Positions 6,348-14,990 of a stretch of 40,861 nucleotides of DNA are shown here, piece after piece. The stretch spans positions 1 through 40,861 of the forward strand of contig CAKZQO010000083.1 of NCBI GenBank assembly GCA_937140905.1, in the 5' to 3' direction. The stretch comes from an uncultured Spirochaeta sp. GTDB taxonomy: Bacteria > Spirochaetota > Spirochaetia > DTKZ01. The position numbers were made by a program, and so were the translations under genes. The notes under the pieces are model-generated. The model was given only the letters and a program-made list of their open reading frames with translations. It searched no databases and had not been told where the DNA came from. The stretch's first letter is position 1; each line of letters opens with the position of its first letter.

Positions 6348-7263
6348 ATGGATACAGTAACAAAAAAGCTTTCGTTCTTTGATCGCTACCTTACCCTATG
6401 GATCTTCCTGGTGATGGGAATCGCCGTACTGACTGGCAGTGTGTTCTCTGGAATTGCGAAGTTCTGGAACTCTTTCAGCTATGGAACTACGAATATTCCC
6501 CTTGCATTGGGATTGATCCTTATGATGTACCCGCCATTGGCTAAGGTGCGGTACGAGAAGCTTCCCGTTGTATTTAAAAACCTGAAGATGCTATCTTTTT
6601 CTCTTGTTCTGAACTGGATCGTGGGGCCCTTTGTCATGTTCTTTCTAGCGATCCTCCTTCTTCGGGATAGACCCGAGATGGCTATAGGAGTCATTCTCGT
6701 GGGATTGGCCCGTTGCATTGCCATGGTACTGGTATGGAACGATCTGGCAAAGGGAGACTCCGAATTGGCAGCTGGACTTGTAGCGTTCAATGCATTGTTC
6801 CAAATTCGCTATGGGCCTCCTTTCCAACTATTTACTACGAAAGTCGAAAGGGGATGAGTGGTATTTCTTTAGGTACATTCCTTCTATCTCGAAACTAACC
6901 CCTATGGCGTTACTTTTCACGATATTCGTGATGTTTTCCCTTAAAGGGGATAAGATTATCGAACTACCTCTGGATGTAATGCGGGTTGCTATTCCCTATA
7001 CCCTTTATTTCAGCCTCATGTTCTTCGTTACCTTCTATTTGGCACACCGAATGAAGATACCGTATGAGAAAGCGGTCACGGTTTCCTTCACGGCATCTAG
7101 CAATGATTTCGAGCTGGCTATAGCTGTGGCAGTAGCGGTATTTGGGGTAAGCTCAGCTCAGGCGTTTGCTACCGTAATCGGACCTTTGGTGGAAGTGCCG
7201 GTTCTGGTCGGTTTGGTTCATGTGGCATTGTATTTCCGTAGAAGACTGATGTCAGTGGCATGA
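6348..7263 (+). pseudogene. ACR3 arsenite exporter gene disrupted by a frame-shifting internal deletion
   Basis: Two overlapping frames together encode an ACR3-type As(OH)3 exporter. The first (from 6348) matches ACR3 up to VAFNALFQI near residue 153, including [19 protein letters not shown] with the essential Cys. It then runs into unrelated sequence and stops at 6857. The second frame picks up at [16 protein letters not shown] and continues through MVMFSLKG-like, TASSNDFELAIAVAVAVFG and VIGPLVEVPVL to a normal end at 7263. From memory of full-length ACR3 (about 350 residues), roughly 45-50 residues, about two helices, are missing at the junction (about 6804-6826). This is therefore a deletion, not a simple frameshift. 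The rest is well conserved, so the event may be recent, or an assembly error. It lies 13 bases after the ArsP-type gene with a good ribosome binding site. Confidence 0.8.
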
Positions 7264-7265
7264 GG

Positions 7266-8579
7266 TCACCCCTGAAGATTCTGCTTTTCTAAAGGTTTGA
7301 TCGTGAGGAACTGTTCATTGTTAGCGGAAAGGCGTGCGGCCAACAGTTCCACCATCCGGGTAGCGGCGTGAGGATCCTGATTCAGGAGGCCTTTGAACAT
7401 GGAGGAAGGCAGGATGAAAACGGTAGTATCCGTTTGCGCGATTGCCCAGGCTGTGCGAGGTTCTTTCAGGATGCAGGCCATTTCTCCAAAGAACTCTCCC
7501 TCTTTCAAGACCGAAATAGGTTTTACTCCCGTACCGGGATCTTCTATGAAGACCGCCACCTTCCCCTTGTAGAGATAGTAAGCTTCCCCGCACGGGTCAC
7601 CCTTCTTGAAGATGGTAGAACCTGCGGGGAACTCGCGAGCATACTTCTTGAAAAGCCGCTGGGGTTTCGAGAAAAGATTTCGCTCCAACGCCTTAGGCGT
7701 TTTCCCGCTAGTATCGATCCGATGGAATCGAGCGAAGAGTAGCGAGTCGTAGTTTTCCAGGGTATAACATAGTTCCGCGAAGAAAAAGTAGAACCAAAAA
7801 AACATGTAGACCCGGATGAGTCCTCCGATCAGGTTACCCAGGATTCCATACAGGAGACCGTACCGGTCTGTGTTGAGAATAATCCCCAACAGGGAGCTCA
7901 TCCCGATATACGAACCAAGGCAAAGGATAGAGGAAATGAGGGCATGTTTCGTGGCAGGTTTCTGGGCAGGAACTTTCAGGTAGGTGAGGAAGGTGAATAA
8001 CCACAGGGATAATGGACCGAGGGAAGAAATTCCCAGGGAAACCAGACCGGATAGAAGTCTTCGCATGGGAAACCATCCCGTGGATTGAAAGAAGAGTTTC
8101 AGAATCTGTCCCATCCCTAGGATCACGATTAGGGCCACCAGGCTAACCAATTCTATAGCGATGGTAAGGAGATTCTCCCGGAACGCGCTATCCCGGCTTG
8201 GAGAAGAGTAGATCACCCGAATTCCCCTCTGAATGGAAAGGATCAGTAACCGAGATGTCCAGACAAGGTTTAGGAATCCGAAGATACCAGCCCAGCCGGA
8301 TAGGGGGCGCGCAAGGAGATCGATGAAGAGTTCTGTTCCTCCAAAGGATTCCAGATAAGGGGAAAGGATCGATACTACCCAGGCAAGCTCCCATCCCAGC
8401 CATTTCCCAAGGGTGGAAAATCCATACAGAACGATTAGTATTGCGGGAAACGCGGATAACAGGAACGCGTAAGCGCCTGCCGATGCATGGTTGGCCATTT
8501 CATGTCTAGAGAATTGCTCGAAGGAAAACAATCCCCGACGCAGCGGCCCCTGAATCCAGCCGGGAAGATTTTTCCTCAT
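7266..8579 (-). CDS. YihY/BrkB-family membrane protein fused to a cyclic-nucleotide-binding domain
   Basis: The 437-residue protein has an N-terminal YihY/BrkB membrane domain (about residues 1-285, six helices, once misnamed ribonuclease BN). The C-terminal cNMP-binding domain (about residues 310-420) carries FPAGSTIFKKGDPCGEAYYL, EGEFFGEMACIL and PRTAWAIAQ, the phosphate-binding cassette pattern of Crp-like domains. There is no DNA-binding domain after it. Function is unknown; a nucleotide- or voltage-gated role in envelope transport can be imagined. This fusion is, as I recall, typical of spirochaetes. The ATG start has AGGGG six bases upstream. The gene converges with acr3 and is divergent from the exported-protein operon. 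Confidence 0.85.
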   Translation of the reverse strand: MRKNLPGWIQGPLRRGLFSFEQFSRHEMANHASAGAYAFLLSAFPAILIVLYGFSTLGKWLGWELAWVVSILSPYLESFGGTELFIDLLARPLSGWAGIFGFLNLVWTSRLLILSIQRGIRVIYSSPSRDSAFRENLLTIAIELVSLVALIVILGMGQILKLFFQSTGWFPMRRLLSGLVSLGISSLGPLSLWLFTFLTYLKVPAQKPATKHALISSILCLGSYIGMSSLLGIILNTDRYGLLYGILGNLIGGLIRVYMFFWFYFFFAELCYTLENYDSLLFARFHRIDTSGKTPKALERNLFSKPQRLFKKYAREFPAGSTIFKKGDPCGEAYYLYKGKVAVFIEDPGTGVKPISVLKEGEFFGEMACILKEPRTAWAIAQTDTTVFILPSSMFKGLLNQDPHAATRMVELLAARLSANNEQFLTIKPLEKQNLQG

Positions 8580-8727
8580 AGTGTTCCCCTATCTTACAGT
8601 ATAAGTCCGGAATATCGTATTGGGGAATACACTTTTACGATAATAAAAATTATTCTTAAAAGTATTATTATTGGATATAAATGGAATATGTGATATATTT
8701 ATATTAAAAAGCCGTATTGGGTGATAC

Positions 8728-9726
8728 ATGTTTAAAAAGCATAAACAGTATTCTTTTTGTTTACTGATTCTGGTATGCTTGACACTAGTCCCATACAGAA
8801 TCTGTTCACAAGAACTCATAGTACATGTGTTTCAATCGGGTACTCCTGATAAAAAGTTTGAAGACCTCCTGTACCTTATTTTGGGCGTGGAACTATTGAA
8901 GGCAGGTTTCTCTAGTACAAAAGTATCGGAAAAATCCGATTACGTGCTGATGACTGACTATAAACTGAAAGATCAGGAAGCGGAAGTATGCTTTAGGTTA
9001 TATAATGCAAAGAATCCGGAAAAACCTCTGGCGGAACAGAAGGAAACATGGCAGATCGATTATTCTCTTGAATCGCAGGTATCAAAAGCAGTACAAAGCT
9101 TGATTACACATGCGGGGATCGGTTCCAGACCGGAGAAAGAACCGGTCATTGAAGGCGTACTTGCCGAATCTCCAAAAGTAGAGCAAGCTGATGTACCCAT
9201 ATCTGCCGAACCTCCGAAGCAACCCGATAGGGAAACGATAGGGCGTACTGAACCGTATTTTGAGACTTCCCTAGGCTTAGGGGGGATCATGCTTCTAGGA
9301 GATATCACAAAATACGTTCACTATGGGATTACCGGAAGCCTGAAAGCAGATATTATGTTTCCTAAGGATGGTTACAGTGTTGCTGCGGGGATCCGGATTA
9401 CTTCAAGCAGGATGTTCAATAATTCCGGTGTAGAGGGAGGACCGCTGCTGATCAGTACGATAGGGCCCAATGTGCAGTTCGGCACTTCCCTCCGGATGCC
9501 CTACTATGCGGCTATTGCCGTATCTGGGGGTGCGGCAGTACTATCTATTTTGGAAGGTACCCCTCTTCATAAAACCGTACCGTATGTGGATATCGGGATC
9601 CACGCAAGGATTCCGGTAGGGAAAGGGTTCTTTACCGGGGCGGATGTACGGTACCTGCTGGTGTTTGATTCGGATATTTTGATCATGGGCATAGTACCCG
9701 GTCTGTTTATGGGAAAGGAAATCTAA
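8728..9726 (+). CDS. Exported protein with probable C-terminal outer-membrane beta domain, unknown function
   Basis: This 332-residue protein has a clear signal peptide (about residues 1-27, ending RICSQ). Residues 28-135 look like a small alpha/beta domain of the type found in spirochaete and outer-membrane-assembly accessory proteins. A Pro/Glu-rich linker follows (about 140-180). The last 150 residues are rich in alternating hydrophobic/Gly strands (GGIMLLGDI, AAGIRITSS, GADVRYLLVF), suggesting a beta barrel or beta sandwich. I do not recognise a named family. The start ATG has GGGTG close upstream. The lipoprotein gene follows two bases after its stop, so the two are one operon and probably act together at the outer membrane. 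Confidence 0.6.
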   Translation: MFKKHKQYSFCLLILVCLTLVPYRICSQELIVHVFQSGTPDKKFEDLLYLILGVELLKAGFSSTKVSEKSDYVLMTDYKLKDQEAEVCFRLYNAKNPEKPLAEQKETWQIDYSLESQVSKAVQSLITHAGIGSRPEKEPVIEGVLAESPKVEQADVPISAEPPKQPDRETIGRTEPYFETSLGLGGIMLLGDITKYVHYGITGSLKADIMFPKDGYSVAAGIRITSSRMFNNSGVEGGPLLISTIGPNVQFGTSLRMPYYAAIAVSGGAAVLSILEGTPLHKTVPYVDIGIHARIPVGKGFFTGADVRYLLVFDSDILIMGIVPGLFMGKEI

Positions 9727-9727
9727 A

Positions 9728-10468
9728 ATGAATCGAATCCGTTTAACAGTAATACCGCGAGTTCTGTTTCTTGGGGTGCTAACGTTTATTCTGGTAGAGT
9801 GCGATTCCTATACCGTAATGGAACAATTCAGTACCTCTTTACCAGTTAATGGGGGAAGCTCTTACACCGGAGGGGGAGACGGAGGAACAGGAGGTGGGGG
9901 CACGGGAGGAGGTACTCCAACACCGGAACCTCTCACTCTGGATGTGCAAGCGTCTTTTGTCGAACGAGAAGGAACGGTTCAGTTGATACCCAATGGCGGC
10001 ACAAAGCCATACCGATTTTCTTTAAAAGAAGAAGATTTATACTATAATGAAACTCTCGGGTCCATAAACGAATCAACCTATGTTTACACAGCCGGTACTT
10101 CCATAGGGCAGGTAAGAATCCGGGTGCATGATGCAAACGAAAGAACTGCAGATGCGGTTGTAGCGATTATTCCGCTGGCTCCAACAACGGTTTCGGTTGG
10201 AAAAGTAGATTTCAATACTCAAAAGTTTAAAGTAACCCTATCCTGGTCTTATGAAAATCTCAACCTGATCCAGAATTTTGTGATAGAATGTTCAACGGGT
10301 GGAGGGCCTTTCGTTCAGATTGGTACGACCAATAACACAACCTACTCTGATCCAACCCAATTGGATAAGAGTACTTCCTATAGGTACCGAATCTATGCAC
10401 AGGCAAGCACAAGCAAGAATACCTATACATCGAAGGTGGAATATTCGAGTGTGGTTTCCTGGCCGTAA
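9728..10468 (+). CDS. Putative lipoprotein with Gly-rich linker and fibronectin type III-like domain
   Basis: The N-terminal hydrophobic segment ends LVEC at residue 25, a plausible spirochaete-type lipobox, so the protein would be lipid-anchored. A flexible Gly/Thr-rich linker (about residues 42-65, GGGDGGTGGGGTGGG) follows. Then come a first beta domain (about 75-145) and a second, fibronectin III-like domain (about 150-246, with FVIECSTGGGPF and SYRYRIYAQAS). Length is 246 residues. It starts two bases after the upstream exported protein and ends facing the coiled-coil gene. A role in surface binding or envelope structure is inferred only from domain types. Confidence 0.6.
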   Translation: MNRIRLTVIPRVLFLGVLTFILVECDSYTVMEQFSTSLPVNGGSSYTGGGDGGTGGGGTGGGTPTPEPLTLDVQASFVEREGTVQLIPNGGTKPYRFSLKEEDLYYNETLGSINESTYVYTAGTSIGQVRIRVHDANERTADAVVAIIPLAPTTVSVGKVDFNTQKFKVTLSWSYENLNLIQNFVIECSTGGGPFVQIGTTNNTTYSDPTQLDKSTSYRYRIYAQASTSKNTYTSKVEYSSVVSWP

Positions 10469-10471
10469 CAG

Positions 10472-10488
10472 AAATAATACGCTTATTT
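10472..10488. terminator. Possible weak bidirectional hairpin between convergent genes
   Basis: AAATAA-TACGC-TTATTT is a perfect six-pair AT-rich inverted repeat in the 14-base gap between the convergent lipoprotein and coiled-coil genes. It is short and AT-rich, so termination there is uncertain. Confidence 0.3.
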
Positions 10489-11493
10489 GTCTTTGTGCTT
10501 CCTACCCGTCGATCGGAGGTACTCCAGCATAGCCTGGTACGCCTCCTTTTGCCCTTTAATCCTTTCCTGATGGCCGTAGGAATTAAAAGAGCGATCAAAG
10601 GATTCTGTAAGATCCGGATATGTGGAGCGAATGGAGGGGGTGCTCAGGATCGCGCGCACTAGGGCAAGAGCGCGCAGGTCTTCCAGTTTTGGAGGAGGTT
10701 TCTTGTCTAAATCTCGTATTTTTTGTTCCAGGAGTTCGATGGTCTCGTCTGCAAAGCCGGGGTCGGCAGGTTTCTCCGAAGCAGAAGCAGCAGGAGGTGC
10801 CGGTATAGTGGATTGAACGGCAGAGAGTGTCGCCCGGAGGGTTTGATTTTCTGCCTTGTATCGTTCGATTTCCCTTGTTGCTTCTAAGATTTTAGTAGAA
10901 CTTTCCTGTATTTTTTTCTCGTTTTCCGTTTGCAATGCTTCGAGGATTTTTACCTGCAGTTCGAGGGATTGTATCTTCTGTCCTAAAAGCTCGACGGTTG
11001 TTGTGCCTTCTTGAAACGGAGGAAGGGCAGGCGTTTTTGCATCTAATGTATCCGTCTGGGTAGGGGTAGTTTTGGCTGCGTCCTTACTATGCAATGTTTT
11101 TACGGTACCCGAGACTGAAACGCCTGTGATCCGGGAAGAAAGTATGGCTTCCCGATCCGATTCAGCTTTTTTTAATAGAATGTCAAGTTCTTTAAGTAGT
11201 TCCCCTGAATACCCCTGTTGTTTTAGGTCGCGGTACTGTTGCCGGAGGGTGTTTATTTCACGGTCTTTTTCAAGAAGCAATTTGTCCATCTGCACTTTAA
11301 ACTCTTTCAGTAGGTTCCATTCAACAGTAAGGAATCGTGTTTCGCGAAGGGTAATCGTATCGACCTGTTTCTGAAAGAGGGATATGGCAATCCATGCAAG
11401 CGCGATGGTGCATACGACCAGAACAACGTTTGTGAGTGGTATTAACATATCATTGGTTTGTTGCTGTAACGGCCCGTTTTCAAGTGTTTTCAT
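10483..11493 (-). CDS. Membrane-anchored coiled-coil protein, unknown function
   Basis: The 336-residue protein has one membrane helix (about residues 17-40, LTNVVLVVCTIALAWIAISLF) and long coiled-coil stretches. These lie at about residues 45-120 (Leu/Glu/Lys heptads) and about 165-225 (ELLGQKIQSLELQVKILEAL). A Pro/Ala-rich break (about 230-245) and a helical C-terminal part (about 250-336) follow. The N-in topology puts the coiled coil in the periplasm, or in the cytoplasm if inverted. No enzymatic motif is visible. It resembles scaffolding proteins of the MotB/TolA/DivIVA kind only in architecture. It is divergent from the HD-GYP gene with a 54-base gap, so the two could be coordinately controlled. 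Confidence 0.6.
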   Translation of the reverse strand: MKTLENGPLQQQTNDMLIPLTNVVLVVCTIALAWIAISLFQKQVDTITLRETRFLTVEWNLLKEFKVQMDKLLLEKDREINTLRQQYRDLKQQGYSGELLKELDILLKKAESDREAILSSRITGVSVSGTVKTLHSKDAAKTTPTQTDTLDAKTPALPPFQEGTTTVELLGQKIQSLELQVKILEALQTENEKKIQESSTKILEATREIERYKAENQTLRATLSAVQSTIPAPPAASASEKPADPGFADETIELLEQKIRDLDKKPPPKLEDLRALALVRAILSTPSIRSTYPDLTESFDRSFNSYGHQERIKGQKEAYQAMLEYLRSTGRKHKDK

Positions 11494-11547
11494 GTATTTC
11501 TATATAATAGTAGCAAAAAAACGATTCATATACTATATATTTTACCA

Positions 11548-12927
11548 ATGAATCGCTTGCGTTTTAAATTGTACCTCACCATTCTGCCTCTTGTTACCTT
11601 GTCTATCGTGTTGAGCGGTTTATTTGCTTCCCTCTGGTCGCGTATGGCGTTAACACGGGCAGCCAACAGGCATCTCGCCTATAAAGCGGAACAACTTCGG
11701 GATTATATCAACGGGGAGTGGGAAGTACTAGAAAGCCTTCGTTTGGCGGATAAAGAGGAGTACAGGTCTGCAGCAAAGAATTCTTTTCGTTCCTATGCAT
11801 ATTCCTTGATCCGGAACGAAACAGAACAGATACTTGTTTTTAATGCGGATAGTGTGTTGATTCAGCGGATTGGATTGGAAAGCCATACTGAGCAGATCCA
11901 AGAAGAAACCTCGGCCTTGCCTGTGGGAACGATACCCAGGACAGGTTGGTTTCTAGCGAATCTTTACGGAGAAGAGAGGGTGGGTGTTTCGTTCCCCTTT
12001 GATCCGTTCGGCTGGGTAGTTGCAATAACTGAACTCAAAGAAACCTTTTTTTTGGAAGTAAAACGAATTCAGATTACTCATATTGTGCTCCTGACTATAG
12101 TTATTCTGATTGTTACAATTCTTATAGCCATCTTTGTCCGACATATTGTGGGACCGTTGGAACGCCTTGTCCGCACTATTGAGCATATCAAAGAGACTGG
12201 AGATTTAGGATTTCGTGCTAGGATTGAGTATGCGGATGAAATAGGGCTACTTGCGGAACGATTCAACTCGATGATCGACACGATCCAAGCGGATCAAGCC
12301 AGGCTGGAAGACGCCTTTTTGATTGAAAGAAAATCCAAAGAATCGGTTCGTCAAAGGGAGTATGAAACCCTATTAATTTTAGGAAGAATCTCCGATTACC
12401 GGGACGAAAAAACCGGAGCGCACCTTAAGCGAATTGGATCCTTTGCTGTTCTATTTGCTCAAATTATGGGTAAGGATAAACATTATCAGGAATTATTGGA
12501 GTATTCCGCCCCTCTTCACGATATTGGGAAAATATCCATACCCGATTCGATCCTGTTAAAACCAGGCAAGCTGACAGAGGAAGAGTTTGAGATTGTGAAA
12601 AAACATTCTATCTGGGGATATGAACTCCTAAAAGACACTCAAAGTGTATATCTAATGGAAGGGGCTGTAATCGCTTTATCCCATCATGAGAAGTGGGATG
12701 GATCGGGTTATCCTAAAGGGCTAGCAGGAGAGGACATTCCTCTTTCCGGACGCATTGTGGGGTTAATCGATGTGTACGATTCGCTTATCTCCGAACGGCC
12801 CTATAAAGCTCCATGGGAACCGGAAAAAGCTTTGCAGTATATAAAAGAACAGAAAGGTAAACATTTCGACCCGCAATTGGTGGAATTGTTTGAGAAGCAT
12901 TTCCTTGAGTTCCTACAGTTGGGATAG
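11548..12927 (+). CDS. Membrane receptor with HAMP and HD-GYP domain (probable c-di-GMP phosphodiesterase)
   Basis: The 459-residue protein has a membrane helix at 9-31, a periplasmic sensor region (about 32-175) and a second helix near 178-200. A HAMP domain follows (about 200-255, PLERLVRTIEHIKETGDLGFRARI), then a short coil and an HD-GYP domain (about 275-455). The key motifs are intact: HDIGK, HH(x)nWDGSGYPKGL and the downstream DVYDSL. HD-GYP domains hydrolyse c-di-GMP to pGpG or GMP. The sensed ligand is unknown. The start ATG lacks a ribosome binding site, and an AT-rich -10-like tract lies close upstream, so the message could be leaderless or nearly so. Confidence 0.9.
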   Translation: MNRLRFKLYLTILPLVTLSIVLSGLFASLWSRMALTRAANRHLAYKAEQLRDYINGEWEVLESLRLADKEEYRSAAKNSFRSYAYSLIRNETEQILVFNADSVLIQRIGLESHTEQIQEETSALPVGTIPRTGWFLANLYGEERVGVSFPFDPFGWVVAITELKETFFLEVKRIQITHIVLLTIVILIVTILIAIFVRHIVGPLERLVRTIEHIKETGDLGFRARIEYADEIGLLAERFNSMIDTIQADQARLEDAFLIERKSKESVRQREYETLLILGRISDYRDEKTGAHLKRIGSFAVLFAQIMGKDKHYQELLEYSAPLHDIGKISIPDSILLKPGKLTEEEFEIVKKHSIWGYELLKDTQSVYLMEGAVIALSHHEKWDGSGYPKGLAGEDIPLSGRIVGLIDVYDSLISERPYKAPWEPEKALQYIKEQKGKHFDPQLVELFEKHFLEFLQLG

Positions 12928-12979
12928 TCTGTTGTTTGGCAATACCTTTCAAGATACACCCATACGCATTACCTGTATT

Positions 12980-13603
12980 TTAGAACCCCAATGGCTCTTC
13001 CACAAGAACTAGCTTTACCCGACCTGGTTGAATTTCCTTTTCGAAGATCAAGATCTTAGAGGGGTAGGAATGGAAGGTGTCAGGGAGGTTATAGGCCTTT
13101 CTAGCTCGGGCTGTTTCTTTGGGAAGAACGTACTGATGGATCCGGTTGAGGCCTTCCTCCAGGTTTCTCACGATTTTTTGAGCCCCTATTACCCAGATCA
13201 AGTTTCCAGCCCCGTACACGTATGCAGGAATCTGACTACCCGTAAAGCTCGCTACTATCACTATTCCTGATTCGGTTACTGCATGGGCACTTCCGATTGC
13301 GTAGTCAGGAGCAGTGCCAAGTTTCCTCTGCTCACGTGCCTGTGTTTTAGGGTCCAATGTGTACAGAGCGTTACGAACCGAACTATACCGGCCCGAATCG
13401 TTCACCTCTTTCGTAATTCCTACCTCATCGAGGGTAACTGAAGTTAAGGTGAATACCTCGGCTTTCTCTGGAATGAAAGAAAGCACCTTTTTAAGTGCTT
13501 CAGCTCGATTAGGGACCACAATGGCTTCGATCCCATTTTGCATCAGCGCCTTCTGCGTCCTTGAAATTACTTCTTTGGAAGGAAGAGTTCCGAAATCTTT
13601 CAT
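12980..13603 (-). CDS. LUD-domain (LutC/YkgG-type) protein
   Basis: The start is set at the ATG at 13603, which has GGAGG five bases upstream; the TTG at 13615 is too early. The 207-residue product has the LUD fold: VISRTQKALMQNGIEAIVV, TLTSVTLDEVGI, then GSAHAVTESGIVIVAS and the NLIWVIGAQKIVRNLEEGLNRI segment. LUD proteins such as LutB/LutC act in lactate oxidation to pyruvate, but stand-alone members are common and poorly understood. There is no lutA or lutB next to it. A link with the etfBA-glcD lactate operon 3 kb away is possible but not shown. Confidence 0.8.
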   Translation of the reverse strand: MKDFGTLPSKEVISRTQKALMQNGIEAIVVPNRAEALKKVLSFIPEKAEVFTLTSVTLDEVGITKEVNDSGRYSSVRNALYTLDPKTQAREQRKLGTAPDYAIGSAHAVTESGIVIVASFTGSQIPAYVYGAGNLIWVIGAQKIVRNLEEGLNRIHQYVLPKETARARKAYNLPDTFHSYPSKILIFEKEIQPGRVKLVLVEEPLGF

Positions 13604-13768
13604 TACGGCCTCCAAGTAATTATTAGTAAATTAGTAATCTTAATATAGTAACACAATTGCCTTGGGTCAACATATTCCTTACATTTGCAGAGTGGGCTAG
13701 AAGATGGGGAAAATCAACAAGTAGGAACGGAATAAAACCTCGGAACCAACCGTAAGGGGAGGCGAACT

Positions 13769-14956
13769 ATGATCAAAGTGTTTCGCAAAGACGTCTTGTC
13801 GTTGTTCTACTTGGGAGTAGTATTCTATTGGGGATTAATACTTCATCCTGCTGTTGGATTTGAACATGTAGTGGTGATGGAGGAGACTTCCAGGGTAGGA
13901 AAGTTCCGTGTGGTGCGGGTCGCTTCTGGCCTTGAAAATCCCTGGGCACTGGCTTTTCTGCCGAATGGTAATCTGCTAGTTACCGAACGACCGGGTAGGA
14001 TGTGGATTTTGGGACCAGGAGGGAGCAAGCAGCGAGTGGAAGGACTTCCCTCTGTAGTAGCTTCTGGCCAAGGAGGGCTTTTGGATGTGATATTGGATCC
14101 CGCATTCGATACGAATCGATGGATCTACTTCTCTTATAGCGGCTCTGGATCGAGAGGGAGTTACGGGACTGCAGTAGCTCGCGCTCGGTTGAATGAAAGT
14201 CGATTAGGTGGACTTCAGGTACTGTATGAAATGAATAAAAAGACCTCCTCCGGGTTGCATTTTGGATCGCGACTTGCTTTTGGAAAAGATGGAATGCTCT
14301 ATATTTCTACGGGAGACCGGGGAGCGCGGGACCGTGCGCAGGACCTATCAGACACCGCGGGGAAGGTGTTACGGATCCATCCGGATGGTCGAATCCCGCA
14401 GGATAACCCCTGGATGGGGCAGGGAAGAATGGAAAGAACAGGGGCAAGATCCGTGGCTCCTGAAATTTACACCTATGGGCACCGGAACATCCAGGGCGTG
14501 GCAGTGCATCCGGAGACAGGTAAAATCTGGGTTCACGAACATGGCCCCCGCGGAGGGGACGAAATCAATATTCTTAAGCCTGGGGCGAATTATGGTTGGC
14601 CGGTAATTACCTATGGAAGGGAGTATTTGGGCAGTCTTCCCATTGGGGAAGGAACCTATAAGGAAGGGATGGAGCAGCCGATCCTGCAATGGACGCCCTC
14701 CATCGCTCCTTCGGGAATGACCTTCTATACAGGATCCCGTTTTCCCCGCTGGCAGGGCAACCTCTTTGTGGGAGCGCTTGCTGGGCAGCATCTGCGCCGC
14801 GTTGTCTTGGAGGGCGAGAGGGTGGTGGAGGAAGAAATCCTTTTGCACCGAAAAATCGGTCGGATCCGGGACGTTCGAACCGGTCCGGATGGATTTCTGT
14901 ATCTCTTGACGGACGATAGGAATGGAGGGGTGTACAGGTTGGAACTGATCGACTGA
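13769..14956 (+). CDS. Exported glucose/sorbosone dehydrogenase-like six-bladed beta-propeller protein
   Basis: The 395-residue protein begins with a hydrophobic signal segment (about residues 8-31) and is probably periplasmic. The propeller carries GSDH family motifs: NPWALAFLPNGNLLVTERPGR, GLHFGSRLAFGKDGMLYISTGDRG, YGHRNIQGVAVHPETG, and EHGPRGGDEINILKPGANYGWP. Homologues such as YliI/Asd are PQQ-dependent aldose sugar dehydrogenases. Whether this organism makes PQQ cannot be told here, and many homologues have other roles. The ATG has GGGGAGG eight bases upstream. It stands alone and converges with rtcB. Confidence 0.85.
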   Translation: MIKVFRKDVLSLFYLGVVFYWGLILHPAVGFEHVVVMEETSRVGKFRVVRVASGLENPWALAFLPNGNLLVTERPGRMWILGPGGSKQRVEGLPSVVASGQGGLLDVILDPAFDTNRWIYFSYSGSGSRGSYGTAVARARLNESRLGGLQVLYEMNKKTSSGLHFGSRLAFGKDGMLYISTGDRGARDRAQDLSDTAGKVLRIHPDGRIPQDNPWMGQGRMERTGARSVAPEIYTYGHRNIQGVAVHPETGKIWVHEHGPRGGDEINILKPGANYGWPVITYGREYLGSLPIGEGTYKEGMEQPILQWTPSIAPSGMTFYTGSRFPRWQGNLFVGALAGQHLRRVVLEGERVVEEEILLHRKIGRIRDVRTGPDGFLYLLTDDRNGGVYRLELID

Positions 14957-14990
14957 GGTGCTTAGCGGCCTTAGAAAGGAGTCTGTCTTT

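Noticed and set aside
6348-7263. Programmed frameshift in acr3
   Set aside because: About 45-50 conserved residues are missing at the junction, so shifting frame alone would not restore a complete protein.
12980-13603. Member of a lutABC lactate operon
   Set aside because: No lutA or lutB lies beside it; neighbours on both sides are unrelated and on the other strand.
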